Positions 50,498-62,279 of a stretch of DNA of 64,000 nt are shown here, in pieces (the stretch's first letter is position 1; each line of letters begins with the position of its first letter). Origin of the DNA: Rhodanobacter sp. C05. Lineage in GTDB: Bacteria; Pseudomonadota; Gammaproteobacteria; Xanthomonadales; Rhodanobacteraceae. Location: NCBI RefSeq assembly GCF_002001165.1, contig NZ_MUNQ01000005.1, positions 551,868 through 615,867 on the forward strand. The letters are read 5' to 3'. The notes beneath the pieces were generated by a model. That model did no database searches. It was given only the letters and a program-made list of their open reading frames with translations, and was not told where the DNA came from. The translations under genes were made by a program, and so were the position numbers.

Positions 50498-51391
50498 ATG
50501 AACGCCGTACTTCGCGAAACGGAATCCACTGTCGCTCCGCTCGCCGTCAGCGGGCTCGTCCACTGCTACGAAGGCAGCAACGTGCTGACCGGCGTCGACC
50601 TGGCGCTGGAACCGGGCAGCGTGCTGGGATTGATCGGCCGCAACGGCGCCGGCAAATCCACCCTGATCCGCATCATGCTCGGCCTGCTGCAGCCGCTGGC
50701 CGGCGAAGCCTTCGTATTCGGCGAACCGGCACTGAAACTCAGCGATGCCGCCAAGGCGCGCATCGCCTATGTTCCGCAGCAGCCCGAAGCGCTGGCATGG
50801 CTTACCGCACAGCAGATGTTCGATTTCATCGGCCGTTTCTATCCGCGCTGGGATGTGGCCTTCGCAAAACGGATGCTGGAACGCTGGCAGATCCCGCCCA
50901 ACAAGCTGCTGGCCAAACTGTCGCCGGGCGAACGCCAGCGCGTCGACCTGATCCGCGCGCTCGCCTCGCAGCCGGAGCTGCTGGTACTGGACGAACCGGC
51001 CGCCGCGCTCGATCCGGTAGCCCGCCGTGAACTGTTGCGCGAGGTGGCGCTGCGCGCCGGCGAGTCCGGCACCACCGTGCTGTTTTCCACGCATATCGTG
51101 TCGGACCTGGAGCGGGTCGCTTCGGAGATCGCCTTCATGCACCAGGGCAAGCTGCTGATGCGCTGCAGTGTCGACGAAACCAAGGAGCGTTACGCGCGAC
51201 TGTGGCTGCCGGGCAAGATGAGCGCCGCCGCACCAATGAACTCCCTGAGCCGGCGCCGCCACGACGACGGCAGTCTCAGTCTGGTGGTGGAGCGCGACGC
51301 GCACGGCCAATGGCCGGAAGCGGCGAACCTGCCCGGCGCGCGCGTCGATGCGCTGGGGCTGGAGGATCTGTTCGTGGAGATTGCGGAATGA
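50498..51391 (+). CDS. ABC transporter ATP-binding protein
   Basis: A 297-residue ATPase: Walker A GLIGRNGAGKST (about residue 47), Q-loop YVPQQPEALAW, signature LSPGERQRVDLIRAL, Walker B LLVLDEPAAALDP and the H-loop FSTHIVSDLERV. The signature is LSPGE in place of LSGGQ, as seen in the YtrB/YxlF-like group. The C-terminal extension is about 80 residues. Starts one base after the regulator stop and overlaps the permease by ATGA. Confidence 0.95.
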   Translation: MNAVLRETESTVAPLAVSGLVHCYEGSNVLTGVDLALEPGSVLGLIGRNGAGKSTLIRIMLGLLQPLAGEAFVFGEPALKLSDAAKARIAYVPQQPEALAWLTAQQMFDFIGRFYPRWDVAFAKRMLERWQIPPNKLLAKLSPGERQRVDLIRALASQPELLVLDEPAAALDPVARRELLREVALRAGESGTTVLFSTHIVSDLERVASEIAFMHQGKLLMRCSVDETKERYARLWLPGKMSAAAPMNSLSRRRHDDGSLSLVVERDAHGQWPEAANLPGARVDALGLEDLFVEIAE

Positions 51392-52860
51392 ACCTGCTGC
51401 AGCTGCTCCAGATGCCCTGGCAAGCGACGCAACACGGATTGCGCTGGCTGTCGCTGGTGGTGCTCGCATTGTGCAGTGGTGGCGCCGTGGCCATCGGCCT
51501 GTTCGCGGACAACCCGGATCGCTGGGTCGGCTCGGTGGTCCTGTACGGTCTCGGCCTTGCCTATCTGTGGGCAATCTTCTTTCCGTCCAGCCTGCTGGTG
51601 GCGATGGATGCCCGCCAACTGCGCGTACCGCGTATCCAGCGACAGATCGTGGCCAGCCTGCTGCTGTACGGCGTACTGTGTCCGGCGCTGCCGCTGGTCG
51701 TGATGGGTGCGGCCGGCATGCCGTTGCGAGGTGCCGCCGCCTTGCTGGTGTTGTGCAGCAGCGGCGGCCTCGCCATCGCCCTGCTGCCGCGTTACGTGGC
51801 TGCGTTCATGGGCATGGCGCCCTCGCTGATGCACGCGCTGTGGCTTCGCCTCAACCTTCCCGGCATCAGCGATCCACACTTCGCGACCGGTGCAGCATGG
51901 ATCGTGCTGGCATTGCTGCCGGCGCTGGCCTGGCGCTGGCGCCAGCTGCTACGCGCCGGCCCCGGCCAGCCGCTGGGCTGGTCGGCGCCGATGGTGTTGC
52001 AGTTCCGCAATGGCAGCTGGGGCCACTGGGGCAATCTCGGCGACCAACGGCAACTGCGCCTGCGTCCGGCATGGCTGCAGTTGCAGCCGAACCTCGACGG
52101 CGTCGGGCCAGGCGCGCCGTACATGACGCTGCGCGTGGCGCTGGGTGGCTGGTACATGCCGCAGACCCTGCGCAGTTACATCCGCCAGCTGGGCCTCGTG
52201 CTCGCCATCGTCGCCGTGCCACTGGCCTGCATCGTCGCACTCGTCCTGCTCGGCGACCGCCAGGCCCATGCCGCGGAAATCCTGCGCGGCAGCCTGATCG
52301 GCGCGCTCTCCTCGTTTTCGATCATCGCCGGTCCGATGACCTGCCTGATCAGCCTGCAATGGCTGCGCAAGCGCTGGCAGCGTGCCAACGCCGAACTGCC
52401 GCTGCTGGCACTGTTGCCCGGGCTCGGCGACAGTGAGCGGGTCAAGCGGCAGTTGCTGCGTGCCGGACTCGGTCTGCCGCTCGGCCTGCATGCGCTGCTG
52501 GCACTGCTCGCGGTGGCTGCGATGCTGTACTGGCGCAGCCACGCGAACCTGCTGCTGTTTCCGCTGCTGGCGCAAGTAGGTTCCGCCGCCGTGACTGCCG
52601 CCGCCGTGCTGAACCTGTTCGGCGGTCGCGCCTTGCGGCTGTGGATGACCGGCATGGTGCTGGTGACCACCTTCGTGCTCACCCTGTTGAGCATGCTGTT
52701 GCCGGTGATGGCCTGGGGTCGTCATCCGGTGGTCTGGGTCGCGCCATGGCTGCCCGCGCTGGGTGCCGGCTGGCTGCTGCTGGTCGGTGCGATGGTCTGG
52801 CTCGGCCGGCGCGGCTGGCATGACCTGATGCAGCGACCGCATCCGTTCCTGACGAACTGA
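51388..52860 (+). CDS. ABC transporter permease-like membrane protein
   Basis: A 490-residue integral membrane protein with about 11-12 helices in two blocks separated by a polar region (residues about 195-265, GNLGDQRQLRLRPAWLQLQP). It is read in ATGA overlap with the ATPase gene, so it is the expected permease subunit. I do not recognise a specific permease family. Substrate unknown; YtrA-type operons often respond to cell-wall-active agents. Confidence 0.8.
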   Translation: MNLLQLLQMPWQATQHGLRWLSLVVLALCSGGAVAIGLFADNPDRWVGSVVLYGLGLAYLWAIFFPSSLLVAMDARQLRVPRIQRQIVASLLLYGVLCPALPLVVMGAAGMPLRGAAALLVLCSSGGLAIALLPRYVAAFMGMAPSLMHALWLRLNLPGISDPHFATGAAWIVLALLPALAWRWRQLLRAGPGQPLGWSAPMVLQFRNGSWGHWGNLGDQRQLRLRPAWLQLQPNLDGVGPGAPYMTLRVALGGWYMPQTLRSYIRQLGLVLAIVAVPLACIVALVLLGDRQAHAAEILRGSLIGALSSFSIIAGPMTCLISLQWLRKRWQRANAELPLLALLPGLGDSERVKRQLLRAGLGLPLGLHALLALLAVAAMLYWRSHANLLLFPLLAQVGSAAVTAAAVLNLFGGRALRLWMTGMVLVTTFVLTLLSMLLPVMAWGRHPVVWVAPWLPALGAGWLLLVGAMVWLGRRGWHDLMQRPHPFLTN

Positions 52861-52870
52861 GGTGTCGTCC

Positions 52871-53215
52871 ATGGGTTACATCACCACTCGACGACTGCAG
52901 GATGAATTCAAGCTGCCGCCCGCGCTGGTGCAGGAAATCGATGCCGAGCAGACGCGACATGCATTGCTGCACCGCTGGCAGCCGTGGGCATGGCTGCTGT
53001 GCTGGCTGTTGCTGCCAGCGCTTGCCGGCTGGATTCACTGGATGCCGTCGTATCGCCAGCTGATCCACAGCGGGATGTTCGTACTGCTCATGGTTACTGC
53101 CATGATGGGCTGGATATGCATCGCGCGATGGCTGGCCGGACCGGCCATGCTTGCTGCCGCCATAGCCAAGGCACGACGATTGGGCATCGACATCAAGGGA
53201 AAGGCCGACGCATGA
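52871..53215 (+). CDS. Small two-helix membrane protein of the GntR/ABC operon
   Basis: A 114-residue protein: polar N-terminus MGYITTRRLQDEFKLPPALV, then two membrane helices (WAWLLCWLLLPALAGWI and GMFVLLMVTAMMGWICIARW). GAGGTG lies 6 bases before ATG, directly after the permease stop. Unknown family. Its N-terminus is repeated in the next short ORF. Confidence 0.75.
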   Translation: MGYITTRRLQDEFKLPPALVQEIDAEQTRHALLHRWQPWAWLLCWLLLPALAGWIHWMPSYRQLIHSGMFVLLMVTAMMGWICIARWLAGPAMLAAAIAKARRLGIDIKGKADA

Positions 53216-53307
53216 AATGGATCACATCGAAGAAGCTGCCGAGCGAATTCGGACTTTCGTGGACCGCGGCCGAACAGATCATTCGCGAACAAACTCATCC
53301 GTTCTGA
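53212..53307 (+). CDS. 31-residue truncated duplicate of the preceding protein's N-terminus
   Basis: MKWITSKKLPSEFGLSWTAA followed by EQIIREQTHPF aligns with MGYITTRRLQDEFKLPPALV-QEIDAEQTRH of the upstream gene (shared ITxxxLxxEFxL and EQT) and then stops where the partner continues into its membrane helices. The ATG overlaps the upstream stop (ATGA), so it is probably translated. Either the remnant of a duplicated gene or a real soluble micro-protein that mimics the partner's cytoplasmic tail. Confidence 0.5.
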   Translation: MKWITSKKLPSEFGLSWTAAEQIIREQTHPF

Positions 53308-53408
53308 CAGCGTCACCGATTACCCGTGCTGTGTACCGATGCTGTCAGCAGCAAGCGCACAAACTAGCGGCTTCCCTCGCATCCAGCCAGTAAAAAGGAG
53401 CATTGCAC

Positions 53409-53591
53409 GTGGACGAACAACCCAAGGATCCGAAGCGCTCTCAGGGTTTGGCGCTGGGCTCGAGTATTGCCATCGGCGTGGCGATCGGCAGCGGTCTCGG
53501 CGTCGCGCTGCACAATCTCGCTCTCGGCGTGGGCCTTGGTGTCGCGCTGGGCGCCATGTTCGGCGCATTGCGTGGGCGCCCGGGGAAATGA
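53409..53591 (+). CDS. Small glycine-zipper membrane protein
   Basis: A 60-residue protein: hydrophilic start DEQPKDPKRSQ, then one long or two short Gly-rich hydrophobic helices (GSSIAIGVAIGSGLGVALHN, LALGVGLGVALGAMFGALRG). AAGGAG sits 8 bases before GTG 53409; a TTG two codons earlier is possible. Such proteins are common in Xanthomonadales, role unknown. Confidence 0.7.
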   Translation: MDEQPKDPKRSQGLALGSSIAIGVAIGSGLGVALHNLALGVGLGVALGAMFGALRGRPGK

Positions 53592-53626
53592 TGCGCTGAC
53601 CTGGCGCTTCGGTACCCGCGCTTCTG

Positions 53627-54742
53627 TCAAAACAACTCGCCCTGCGGCGACGATTTTCGTGGTGGCACGAAACGCGAAGTGTCGAGTTGGAGTTCGCGGG
53701 CGCGACCGAAGCTGTGCCTGCGACAGGCCACTTCGAAGCGGCGGCGCAGCAGATCGGCGAACACGCCCTGACCACGCATGCGGGTAGCGAAGTTGCTGTC
53801 GTAATCGCGGCCGCCGTTCATCTGCTGCACCAGGCTCATCACGTGTTCGGCGCGGTGCGGCGCGTGCAGGGCGAGCCACTCGCGGAACAGCTGCTTCAAC
53901 TCGTACGGCAGACGCAGCGTGGTGTAGCCGGCACAGCGCGCACCGGCGTTGGCAGCTTGAGCCATGACCGTTTCCATGTCCTTGTCGTTGAGCGCTGGAA
54001 TGATCGGCGCCACCAGCACGCCGACTGGCACGCCAGCGTCGGCCAGCGTGCGGATCGCCTTGATCCGCCGATGCGGCGCGCTGGCGCGCGGTTCGAGTTT
54101 CGCGGCTAGATGATTGTCCACCGAGTTGACCGAGACGAACACCTGCACCAGTCGCTCACGCGCCATCGGCACCAGAAGGTCGAGGTCGCGTTCGACCAGC
54201 GCGTTCTTGGTGACGATGGTGCACGGGTGATGGCATTCGGCGAGCAGTTCCAGCGCGGCACGGGTCAGTCGCCACTGCTTCTCAATCGGCTGGTAGGGGT
54301 CCGTATTGCTGCCGATGTTGATCGGGCTGATCACGTAGCCGGGCTTGGCCAGCTCGGCGCGCAGCACCTCGGCGAAATTGCCCTTAGCGCGCAGCTTGGT
54401 TTCGAAATCGAGGCCAGGCGAGAGGTTGAGATAACTGTGCGAGGGTCGTGCAAAACAGTAGATGCATCCCTCGCAGCCGCGATATGGGTTGATCGCCTGA
54501 CTGAAGGCGATGTCCGGCGAGTCGTTTCGGCTGATCACGCTGCGCGCGCGTTCCTCGGTGACCTCGGTGCGTGGGCGCGGCGTATCTTCGTCAAGCAACA
54601 CGCTTTGCCAGCCGTCATTCTCGGCCTGATGGCGGATGCTTTCGAAACGACCCTCGGGGTTGGACGCAGCACCGCGGCCCTTGATCATGCGACTCGTCTG
54701 GGCCTGATCGTGCGGGGTTGGCGGTGGCAGCGAATCATCCAT
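53627..54742 (-). CDS. PA0069/Rv2578c-type radical SAM protein
   Basis: A 371-residue radical SAM protein. The iron-sulphur motif is NPYRGCEGCIYCF (Cys 90, 93, 96), with C-x2-C-x2-C spacing as in this group in place of the classic C-x3-C-x2-C. Also present are SPINIGSNTDPYQPIE and TIVTKNALVERDLDLL of the SplB-like barrel. The reaction is unknown. ATG 54742 leaves a 40-residue polar tail before the barrel (MDDSLPPPTPHDQAQ). Confidence 0.93.
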   Translation of the reverse strand: MDDSLPPPTPHDQAQTSRMIKGRGAASNPEGRFESIRHQAENDGWQSVLLDEDTPRPRTEVTEERARSVISRNDSPDIAFSQAINPYRGCEGCIYCFARPSHSYLNLSPGLDFETKLRAKGNFAEVLRAELAKPGYVISPINIGSNTDPYQPIEKQWRLTRAALELLAECHHPCTIVTKNALVERDLDLLVPMARERLVQVFVSVNSVDNHLAAKLEPRASAPHRRIKAIRTLADAGVPVGVLVAPIIPALNDKDMETVMAQAANAGARCAGYTTLRLPYELKQLFREWLALHAPHRAEHVMSLVQQMNGGRDYDSNFATRMRGQGVFADLLRRRFEVACRRHSFGRARELQLDTSRFVPPRKSSPQGELF

Positions 54743-54872
54743 CGGTACAGTTTGCCGCGGCGACGTCTCAGTCTTCGCGACACTCTGCGGCAACGTGATA
54801 TGGCGCCGCTCCGGTCTGCCATGGCGACGTTATGATGTGCAGGTACGGCCGCTGACGCGGCACGATCTTCGT

Positions 54873-55127
54873 ATGTCGGGGTCCATCATGCGCTGGCTGC
54901 TGCTTGTTCTCACCCTGTTCGCTTTTGCGCTGTGCTTCACCCGCCACAGTGCCGGTGCCTGGGGCTTCTGGCTGCTGGTGGGCTTCGTCGGCATCGTCGC
55001 CACCACGCTGACCTTCGCGCAGGCACGCATCACCGGCAACTCGCGTGAGGACAGTCTGTCCGAATACGACTTGAAACGACTGCGCGAAGGCAAGGATCCG
55101 CTCGGACACGATCGCCTCGGGCGGTAG
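54873..55127 (+). CDS. Small membrane protein of unknown function
   Basis: An 84-residue protein with two helices (MRWLLLVLTLFAFALCFTRH and GFWLLVGFVGIVATTLTFAQ) and an acidic/basic tail (REDSLSEYDLKRLREGKDPL). Not recognised. The start may instead be ATG 54888. Isolated between the radical SAM gene and a GlsB-type gene. Confidence 0.65.
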   Translation: MSGSIMRWLLLVLTLFAFALCFTRHSAGAWGFWLLVGFVGIVATTLTFAQARITGNSREDSLSEYDLKRLREGKDPLGHDRLGR

Positions 55128-55304
55128 AGCGAATCGAATCCATCGTAGAAACGCACGTAGTGCGGCGTTCACACCCGGATCGCGGCAGTTCGTGCACGGC
55201 AATGAGCCGGCAGATCACCATTCGATCACGATCGCTGCACGGCGGAACACGGACTCTTCCCCTGGCGCGGCGCTGTCCAGCTGCCTGCTCAAACCTGGGA
55301 GTTC

Positions 55305-55568
55305 ATGATGACTGCATCCGGCCTGATCGTCTTTCTGCTCATTGGCGCGATTGCCGGCTGGCTCGCCGGCCTGATCGTACGTGGCTTCGGCTTCGGCCTG
55401 CTCGGCAATATCGTGGTCGGCATCATCGGCGCCTTCCTCGCCGGCTGGCTGCTGCCCAGGCTGGGAATCAGCTTCATGCTCGTCAGCCCGCTGGTCACCA
55501 GCATCGTCTACGCGATGATTGGCGCCGTTGTTCTGCTGGTCATCCTCGGCCTGATCAGGCGCGCCTGA
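55305..55568 (+). CDS. GlsB/YeaQ/YmgE family membrane protein
   Basis: An 87-residue protein with three helices, of the transglycosylase-associated (YeaQ/YmgE) family: LIVFLLIGAIAGWLAGLIVR and GLLGNIVVGIIGAFLAGWLL are the conserved Gly-rich pair. Associated with stress in other bacteria. GGGAG lies a few bases before the ATG-ATG start. Confidence 0.92.
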   Translation: MMTASGLIVFLLIGAIAGWLAGLIVRGFGFGLLGNIVVGIIGAFLAGWLLPRLGISFMLVSPLVTSIVYAMIGAVVLLVILGLIRRA

Positions 55569-55584
55569 TCGTTGCTGTCCGAAC

Positions 55585-55616
55585 AGGGCCACCGCCGGCC
55601 ATGTCGCGGTGGCCCT
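55585..55616 (+). terminator. Hairpin between glsB-like gene and phoH
   Basis: AGGGCCACCGC (55585-55595) and GCGGTGGCCCT (55606-55616) form an 11-bp perfect stem with a 10-base loop. No T run follows, so it may be a terminator or just a stabilising hairpin. Confidence 0.5.
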
Positions 55617-55647
55617 CGCACAGGCGGCGCGCTACTCTCGCACGCCT

Positions 55648-56628
55648 ATGAGCGAACTCAATCAGCGCGAATTCACCCTCGAGCCCGAAGACAACGCCCG
55701 CCTCGCCAACCTGTGCGGGCCGTTCGACGAGCATCTGCGCCAGATCGAACTGCGCCTCGGCGTCGAGATCAACCACCGTGGCAGCATCTTTCAGGTGATT
55801 GGCGAGGAGGTCTCCGCCAGGGCCGCCCAGAAAGTGCTTGCTGCGCTGTATGCCGTAACCGAAGACGAGGCCCTGACCGGCGCCAGGATCAACCTGCATC
55901 TGGCCGAATCCGGTATCGACGCGATCACGGCCGAAGCGGCCGAAGGCGCGCAGGAAGTAACGATCAAGGTCAAGCGCGGCGTGATCAAGGGCCGCGGCCC
56001 GAACCAGGCGCGCTACCTGCACGCGATCGCCAGCCACGACATCAATTTCGGCGTGGGTCCGGCCGGTACCGGCAAGACCTATCTGGCGGTGGCCAGTGCG
56101 GTCGAGGCTTTGGAGGCGAACCGCGTGCAGCGCCTGCTGCTGGTGCGCCCGGCAGTGGAGGCGGGTGAGAAGCTCGGCTTCCTGCCCGGCGACCTGTCGC
56201 AGAAGGTCGATCCGTACCTGCGTCCGCTGTACGACGCGCTGTACGAGATGCTCGGCTTCGAGAAGGTGGCCAAGCTGATCGAGCGCAACGTGATCGAGAT
56301 CGCGCCGCTCGCCTATATGCGCGGCCGCACACTGAACGATTCCTACGTGATCCTCGACGAGGCGCAGAACACCACCGTCGAGCAGATGAAGATGTTCCTG
56401 ACCCGGATCGGTTTTGGCACGGTGGCGGTGATCACCGGCGACGTCACCCAGGTCGACCTGCCGCGCAGCACCCGCTCGGGCCTGCGCCAGGCGGTGGAAG
56501 TGCTGCGTGGCGTAGGCGGCATCAGCTTCACCTTCTTCACTTCGCGCGACGTGGTGCGCCATCCGCTGGTGGCGAAGATCGTGCGCGCCTACGAGGCGTT
56601 CGAGCAGAAGGAAGAGGACGGCAAGTGA
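55648..56628 (+). CDS. phoH: PhoH-family ATPase
   Basis: A 326-residue PhoH/YbeZ protein: N-terminal KH-like part ([20 protein letters not shown]), then the ATPase with Walker [49 protein letters not shown] (Walker B) and [11 protein letters not shown]. YbeZ works with YbeY in rRNA maturation; the ybeY gene starts in overlap (GTGA). A helicase-like role is known for the family. Confidence 0.95.
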   Translation: MSELNQREFTLEPEDNARLANLCGPFDEHLRQIELRLGVEINHRGSIFQVIGEEVSARAAQKVLAALYAVTEDEALTGARINLHLAESGIDAITAEAAEGAQEVTIKVKRGVIKGRGPNQARYLHAIASHDINFGVGPAGTGKTYLAVASAVEALEANRVQRLLLVRPAVEAGEKLGFLPGDLSQKVDPYLRPLYDALYEMLGFEKVAKLIERNVIEIAPLAYMRGRTLNDSYVILDEAQNTTVEQMKMFLTRIGFGTVAVITGDVTQVDLPRSTRSGLRQAVEVLRGVGGISFTFFTSRDVVRHPLVAKIVRAYEAFEQKEEDGK

Positions 56629-57092
56629 GTCGGCCACCTGAAATTGTGCTGGCGGTCGGCTACGCCGTGCTACGTGCCGGGCTGCCCGCGCCGGCCAGCT
56701 TCCGCCGCTGGGTGGAGGCTGCGCTGCGCGGCGCCAAGCGGCGCAAGCCGGCCGAGCTGGCGATCCGTATCGTCGATGCCGATGAAGGTCGCGCACTGAA
56801 TCGCGACTATCGTGGCAAGGACTACGCCACCAATGTGCTGTCGTTTCCTGCCGAACTGCCGCCCGGTGTGGCGTTGCCGCTGATTGGCGATCTGGCGATC
56901 TGCGCCCCGGTAGTACTGCGCGAGGCCGCCGAACAGGGCAAGCTGCCGCGCGATCACTGGGCCCACCTGACCATTCACGGCGTGCTGCACCTGCTCGGCT
57001 ACGACCATGTCGAGGATGGCGAGGCCGAAGCGATGGAGGCTCTGGAAACCCGCATCCTGGCCGGTCTCGGCATCGCCGATCCGTACGCCTGA
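56625..57092 (+). CDS. ybeY: Endoribonuclease YbeY (rRNA maturation)
   Basis: A 155-residue zinc-dependent RNase: zinc motif [11 protein letters not shown] near residue 115, and [17 protein letters not shown] before it. It matures 16S rRNA 3' end and takes part in ribosome quality control. The GTG start overlaps the phoH stop, the usual phoH-ybeY coupling. Confidence 0.96.
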   Translation: MSRPPEIVLAVGYAVLRAGLPAPASFRRWVEAALRGAKRRKPAELAIRIVDADEGRALNRDYRGKDYATNVLSFPAELPPGVALPLIGDLAICAPVVLREAAEQGKLPRDHWAHLTIHGVLHLLGYDHVEDGEAEAMEALETRILAGLGIADPYA

Positions 57093-57196
57093 TCGTTCTC
57101 ACGAGCTGCGTAGTCTAGGCTTGTGCTCTGAATTGTCACGGATTTTCCGCTAGACTCGTGGATACCGCCCGCTTGCGGGCAGCACTCCAACCGTGA

Positions 57197-58042
57197 ATGA
57201 ACGACGACCCTGGCAGTACCAGCGGCCCGGCACACCGCACCTGGTGGGACCGGCTGGGCCACATGTTTTCCGGCGAGCCACGCAACCGCAGCGAACTGCT
57301 TGAGGAGCTGCGCGCCGCCCAAAGCAACGGACTGCTGTCCGTTGACACCCTCACCATGGTCGAGGGTGCGCTCAAGGTCAACGAGCTGAGCGTGGACGAC
57401 GTGATGGTGCCGCGCGCGCAGATCGTGATGCTCGCGGCCGAATCGCCGCTGACCGAGATCCTCGCCACCGTGGTCGAGTCCGGCCACTCGCGTTTCCCGG
57501 TGCACGGCGAGGACAAGGACGAGATCCTCGGCATCCTGCTGGCCAAGGACCTGCTGAAGTTCTTCGGCTCCGCCGGGCATTTCGACATTCACGCGATCCT
57601 GCGCCCGGCCGTGCTGATTCCCGAATCCATGCGCCTGAACGTGCTGCTGGACGAGTTCCGCCGCTCGCGCAACCACATGGCGCTGGTAGTCAACGAATAC
57701 GGTGGCGTCGCCGGCCTGATCACCATCGAGGACGTGCTCGAGCAGATCGTCGGCGAGATCGATGACGAACACGACGACGACGAACCCGAGCTGATGCACG
57801 AGCAGCCCGGCGGCGACTGGCTGGTCAGCGCGCTGACCCCGATCGAGGATTTCAACGAACAGGCCGGCACGGAGTTTTCCGACGAGGAATACGACACCGT
57901 CGGTGGCATGGTCACCTCCGAATTCGGCCACCTGCCCGAAGTCGGCGAGGAAGTGGCGATCGGCGGTTTCCTGTTTCATGTCACCGAGGCCGACGATCGC
58001 CGCGTGCAGCAGTTCCGCGTGGCGAAGCACGACAAACGCTAG
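57197..58042 (+). CDS. CorC/HlyC-type CBS-domain protein
   Basis: A 281-residue soluble protein: two CBS domains ([70 protein letters not shown]) and a C-terminal CorC_HlyC domain ([20 protein letters not shown]). Usually follows phoH-ybeY, as here, and is linked to magnesium/cobalt efflux. The apolipoprotein N-acyltransferase gene that often comes next is absent. Confidence 0.94.
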   Translation: MNDDPGSTSGPAHRTWWDRLGHMFSGEPRNRSELLEELRAAQSNGLLSVDTLTMVEGALKVNELSVDDVMVPRAQIVMLAAESPLTEILATVVESGHSRFPVHGEDKDEILGILLAKDLLKFFGSAGHFDIHAILRPAVLIPESMRLNVLLDEFRRSRNHMALVVNEYGGVAGLITIEDVLEQIVGEIDDEHDDDEPELMHEQPGGDWLVSALTPIEDFNEQAGTEFSDEEYDTVGGMVTSEFGHLPEVGEEVAIGGFLFHVTEADDRRVQQFRVAKHDKR

Positions 58043-58266
58043 GGCCTCGATACCCTTCTCCTGCAAGCAGTGAGGGACGATCCGTGAGATCTGATACGGA
58101 CGTCCAAATCCCTGGATCGTCTCGGACACGCTTGCGCCGATCGCAAACGCCATCCGTGCAGCTGCATCATCGCACTCCTTGCTACACTCGAAGTTCAAGC
58201 GCCGCCGGGCACTACGGCCTGTCGCGGTTCTGCATCCTTCAAGTCGATGCCAGCAGGAGCCCTGCC

Positions 58267-60207
<1,941 letters not shown>

Positions 60208-60275
60208 ACGCTGATCGCGGCGTGCCATGTGCGCGTGCGCTTGTACATGGCTAGTGGCAGCGGCACCATGCATGG

Positions 60276-60920
60276 ATGACCACAACCCATGCACAGACGC
60301 TGGCGAGCCTGGCAGGGTGCCTGCGCGATGACGAGATTCATGTCTGGCATCTGACCTATCAGGCCACGCAGGGTCGGGCACCGCTACGCCGTGTGCTGGC
60401 GGCCTATCTCGGCATCGACGCCGACGCTGTTGCACTGGTTGCCGGGGAACATGGCCGGCCGGCGCTCGCCGCCGGCCATGACCAGTCCCTGGGATTCAAC
60501 TGGTCGCACAGTGGTGACCAGGCCCTGATTGCGATTGGGCGACATGTCTCACCCGGCATTGATGTGGAACGTCGGCGCGAGCGGCCACGTGCACTGGAGA
60601 TTGCCCAACGCTATTTCAGTGTTGACGAGGCGGCTGCACTTGCGGCACTGCCGGCAGCGAACCGCAGTGCTGCGTTCCTCGAGCTGTGGACGGCCAAGGA
60701 AGCTGTACTCAAGGCGCTCGGGCATGGCATCGCCTTCGGGCTGCATCGGCTCAGCATTGCGAACGCCAGCGAGCAGCTGATCCTGCTGCAACTCGAAGAT
60801 GACGATGTCCTCGCCTGGCAATTACGGCGGCTGCCAGTCGACACGACACTGCTGGCCGCACTGGCCTGGCGCGGACTCCCGCGACAGATCCTGCTTGGCA
60901 CGCTTGCCAGCATGGACTGA
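60276..60920 (+). CDS. 4'-phosphopantetheinyl transferase (Sfp-type)
   Basis: A 214-residue enzyme that loads phosphopantetheine onto carrier proteins. Metal and substrate motifs are GIDVERRRERPRALEIAQRYF and FLELWTAKEAVLKALGHG, the Sfp-family pattern. No carrier-protein synthase is nearby, so its partners (fatty-acid, polyketide or peptide synthases) are elsewhere in the genome. Confidence 0.92.
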   Translation: MTTTHAQTLASLAGCLRDDEIHVWHLTYQATQGRAPLRRVLAAYLGIDADAVALVAGEHGRPALAAGHDQSLGFNWSHSGDQALIAIGRHVSPGIDVERRRERPRALEIAQRYFSVDEAAALAALPAANRSAAFLELWTAKEAVLKALGHGIAFGLHRLSIANASEQLILLQLEDDDVLAWQLRRLPVDTTLLAALAWRGLPRQILLGTLASMD

Positions 60921-61010
60921 TCGGCGCACTGTCTGCGTTCGCTCGCTACTGGCTGCCTGCTGGCACTGTCGTACCATGCCGACTCCACCGTCAAAGACTG
61001 TCTCTCTGCG

Positions 61011-61754
61011 ATGACCCTGCTCAGCGTCAACCTCAACAAGATCGCCGTGCTGCGCAATTCGCGCGGCGGCCACGAACCGGACATCTGCCACGCCGCGCAG
61101 ACCTGCATCGATGCCGGCTGCGGTGGCATCACCGTGCATCCGCGACCGGATCAGCGCCATGTACGGCCGGATGATGTGCGCGCGCTGGCTGCGATGCTGG
61201 TCGGCCGAGCCGAATACAACATCGAGGGTAATCCGTTCGCACCGGCGCGCGGCGAATATCCCGGGTTGGTGGCGCTGGCGCGTGAGGTGCGGCCCACCCA
61301 GGTGACTCTGGTGCCTGATGGCGATGGCCAGATCACCTCCGACCACGGTTTCGATCTGGCGCATGATATCGACCGCCTGCGTCCGCTGGTTGCCGAGTTG
61401 AACGAACTTGGTTGCCGGGTCAGCCTGTTCGTCGATGCCGGTGTGCAGGACTTCGCCCTGGCCGCAGCGATCGGCGTACAGCGCATCGAGATCTACACCG
61501 GCCCGTATGCGCAGGCCTTCGCCGACGGGCAACCGGCAAGCATGCTCGCCGCGTGTGCCGATACTGCGTACCGGGCGCAGCAGGCGGGACTGGCCGTCAA
61601 TGCCGGGCACGATCTCAGCCAGGCGAATCTGGGCGCCTTCAAGGCAGCGATTCCTGGCCTGGCGGAAGTCTCGATCGGCCACGCGCTGATCGGCGAGGCG
61701 CTCTACCAGGGACTGGCCATCACGGTGCGCAACTACCTGCAGATTCTGCGCTAA
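61011..61754 (+). CDS. pdxJ: Pyridoxine 5'-phosphate synthase
   Basis: A 247-residue TIM-barrel enzyme making pyridoxine phosphate from amino-acetone phosphate and deoxyxylulose phosphate. Typical parts: [69 protein letters not shown], and [14 protein letters not shown] and [11 protein letters not shown]. PdxJ lies next to the TonB/ExbD genes in Xanthomonas as well (from memory). Confidence 0.97.
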   Translation: MTLLSVNLNKIAVLRNSRGGHEPDICHAAQTCIDAGCGGITVHPRPDQRHVRPDDVRALAAMLVGRAEYNIEGNPFAPARGEYPGLVALAREVRPTQVTLVPDGDGQITSDHGFDLAHDIDRLRPLVAELNELGCRVSLFVDAGVQDFALAAAIGVQRIEIYTGPYAQAFADGQPASMLAACADTAYRAQQAGLAVNAGHDLSQANLGAFKAAIPGLAEVSIGHALIGEALYQGLAITVRNYLQILR

Positions 61755-61795
61755 GCAACGTCTGCGTACCGGCATAAAGTCGGCACGACCCAAAC

Positions 61796-61823
61796 AAAAA
61801 CCCCCGCGCAAGGCGGGGGTTTT
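61796..61823. terminator. Bidirectional intrinsic terminator between pdxJ and exbD2
   Basis: CCCCCGC (61801-61807) and GCGGGGG (61813-61819) form a 7-bp stem with a 5-base loop, flanked by AAAAA and TTTT, so it reads as a terminator on both strands for the converging genes. Confidence 0.93.
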
Positions 61824-61868
61824 GCATTTCGTCCATTTGCTGCCTGGAGCGGCCAGCAACCTGTCCGA

Positions 61869-62273
61869 TCAATCGGCTTCGGTGAAACCTATCTTGGTCA
61901 GGTTGTAGCTCTTGGCGTCGGCCAGTACGCGTGCCACGTACTGGTAGGCGACGGCATCGTCGGCAGCAATCTGGATTTCCGGCTGGTTGCTCTGCTGGGC
62001 GATTACCGCAAGCTGCGCCTTCAGGCCCAACTCGTCGACCGGGGTATCGTTCCAGTAGAACGAACCACCCTGATCGATCTTCAGATGAATCGGATCCAGC
62101 GGATTGGGCGGATTGACGACATTCGGATTCGGCTGCGGCAGATCGACCTTGATCTTGTGCGCGAGCACCGGCGCCGTGATCATGAAGATGATCAACAGCA
62201 CCAACATCACGTCGACCAGCGGCGTGACGTTGATATCCGACATCGGTCCACTGGTGTTGCTAGTGAAGGCCAT
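61869..62273 (-). CDS. exbD: ExbD/TolR family biopolymer transporter (second copy)
   Basis: A 134-residue single-pass protein: short cytoplasmic tail, helix DVMLVLLIIFMITAPVLAHK with the proton-channel Asp in NVTPLVDVMLVLL, and a periplasmic domain ending in a short C-terminus. It differs from the upstream copy in the C-terminal half. Tandem exbD genes after exbB are known in Xanthomonas, where the second copy was reported not to be needed for iron uptake. Confidence 0.95.
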   Translation of the reverse strand: MAFTSNTSGPMSDINVTPLVDVMLVLLIIFMITAPVLAHKIKVDLPQPNPNVVNPPNPLDPIHLKIDQGGSFYWNDTPVDELGLKAQLAVIAQQSNQPEIQIAADDAVAYQYVARVLADAKSYNLTKIGFTEAD

Positions 62274-62279
62274 CTCTCA

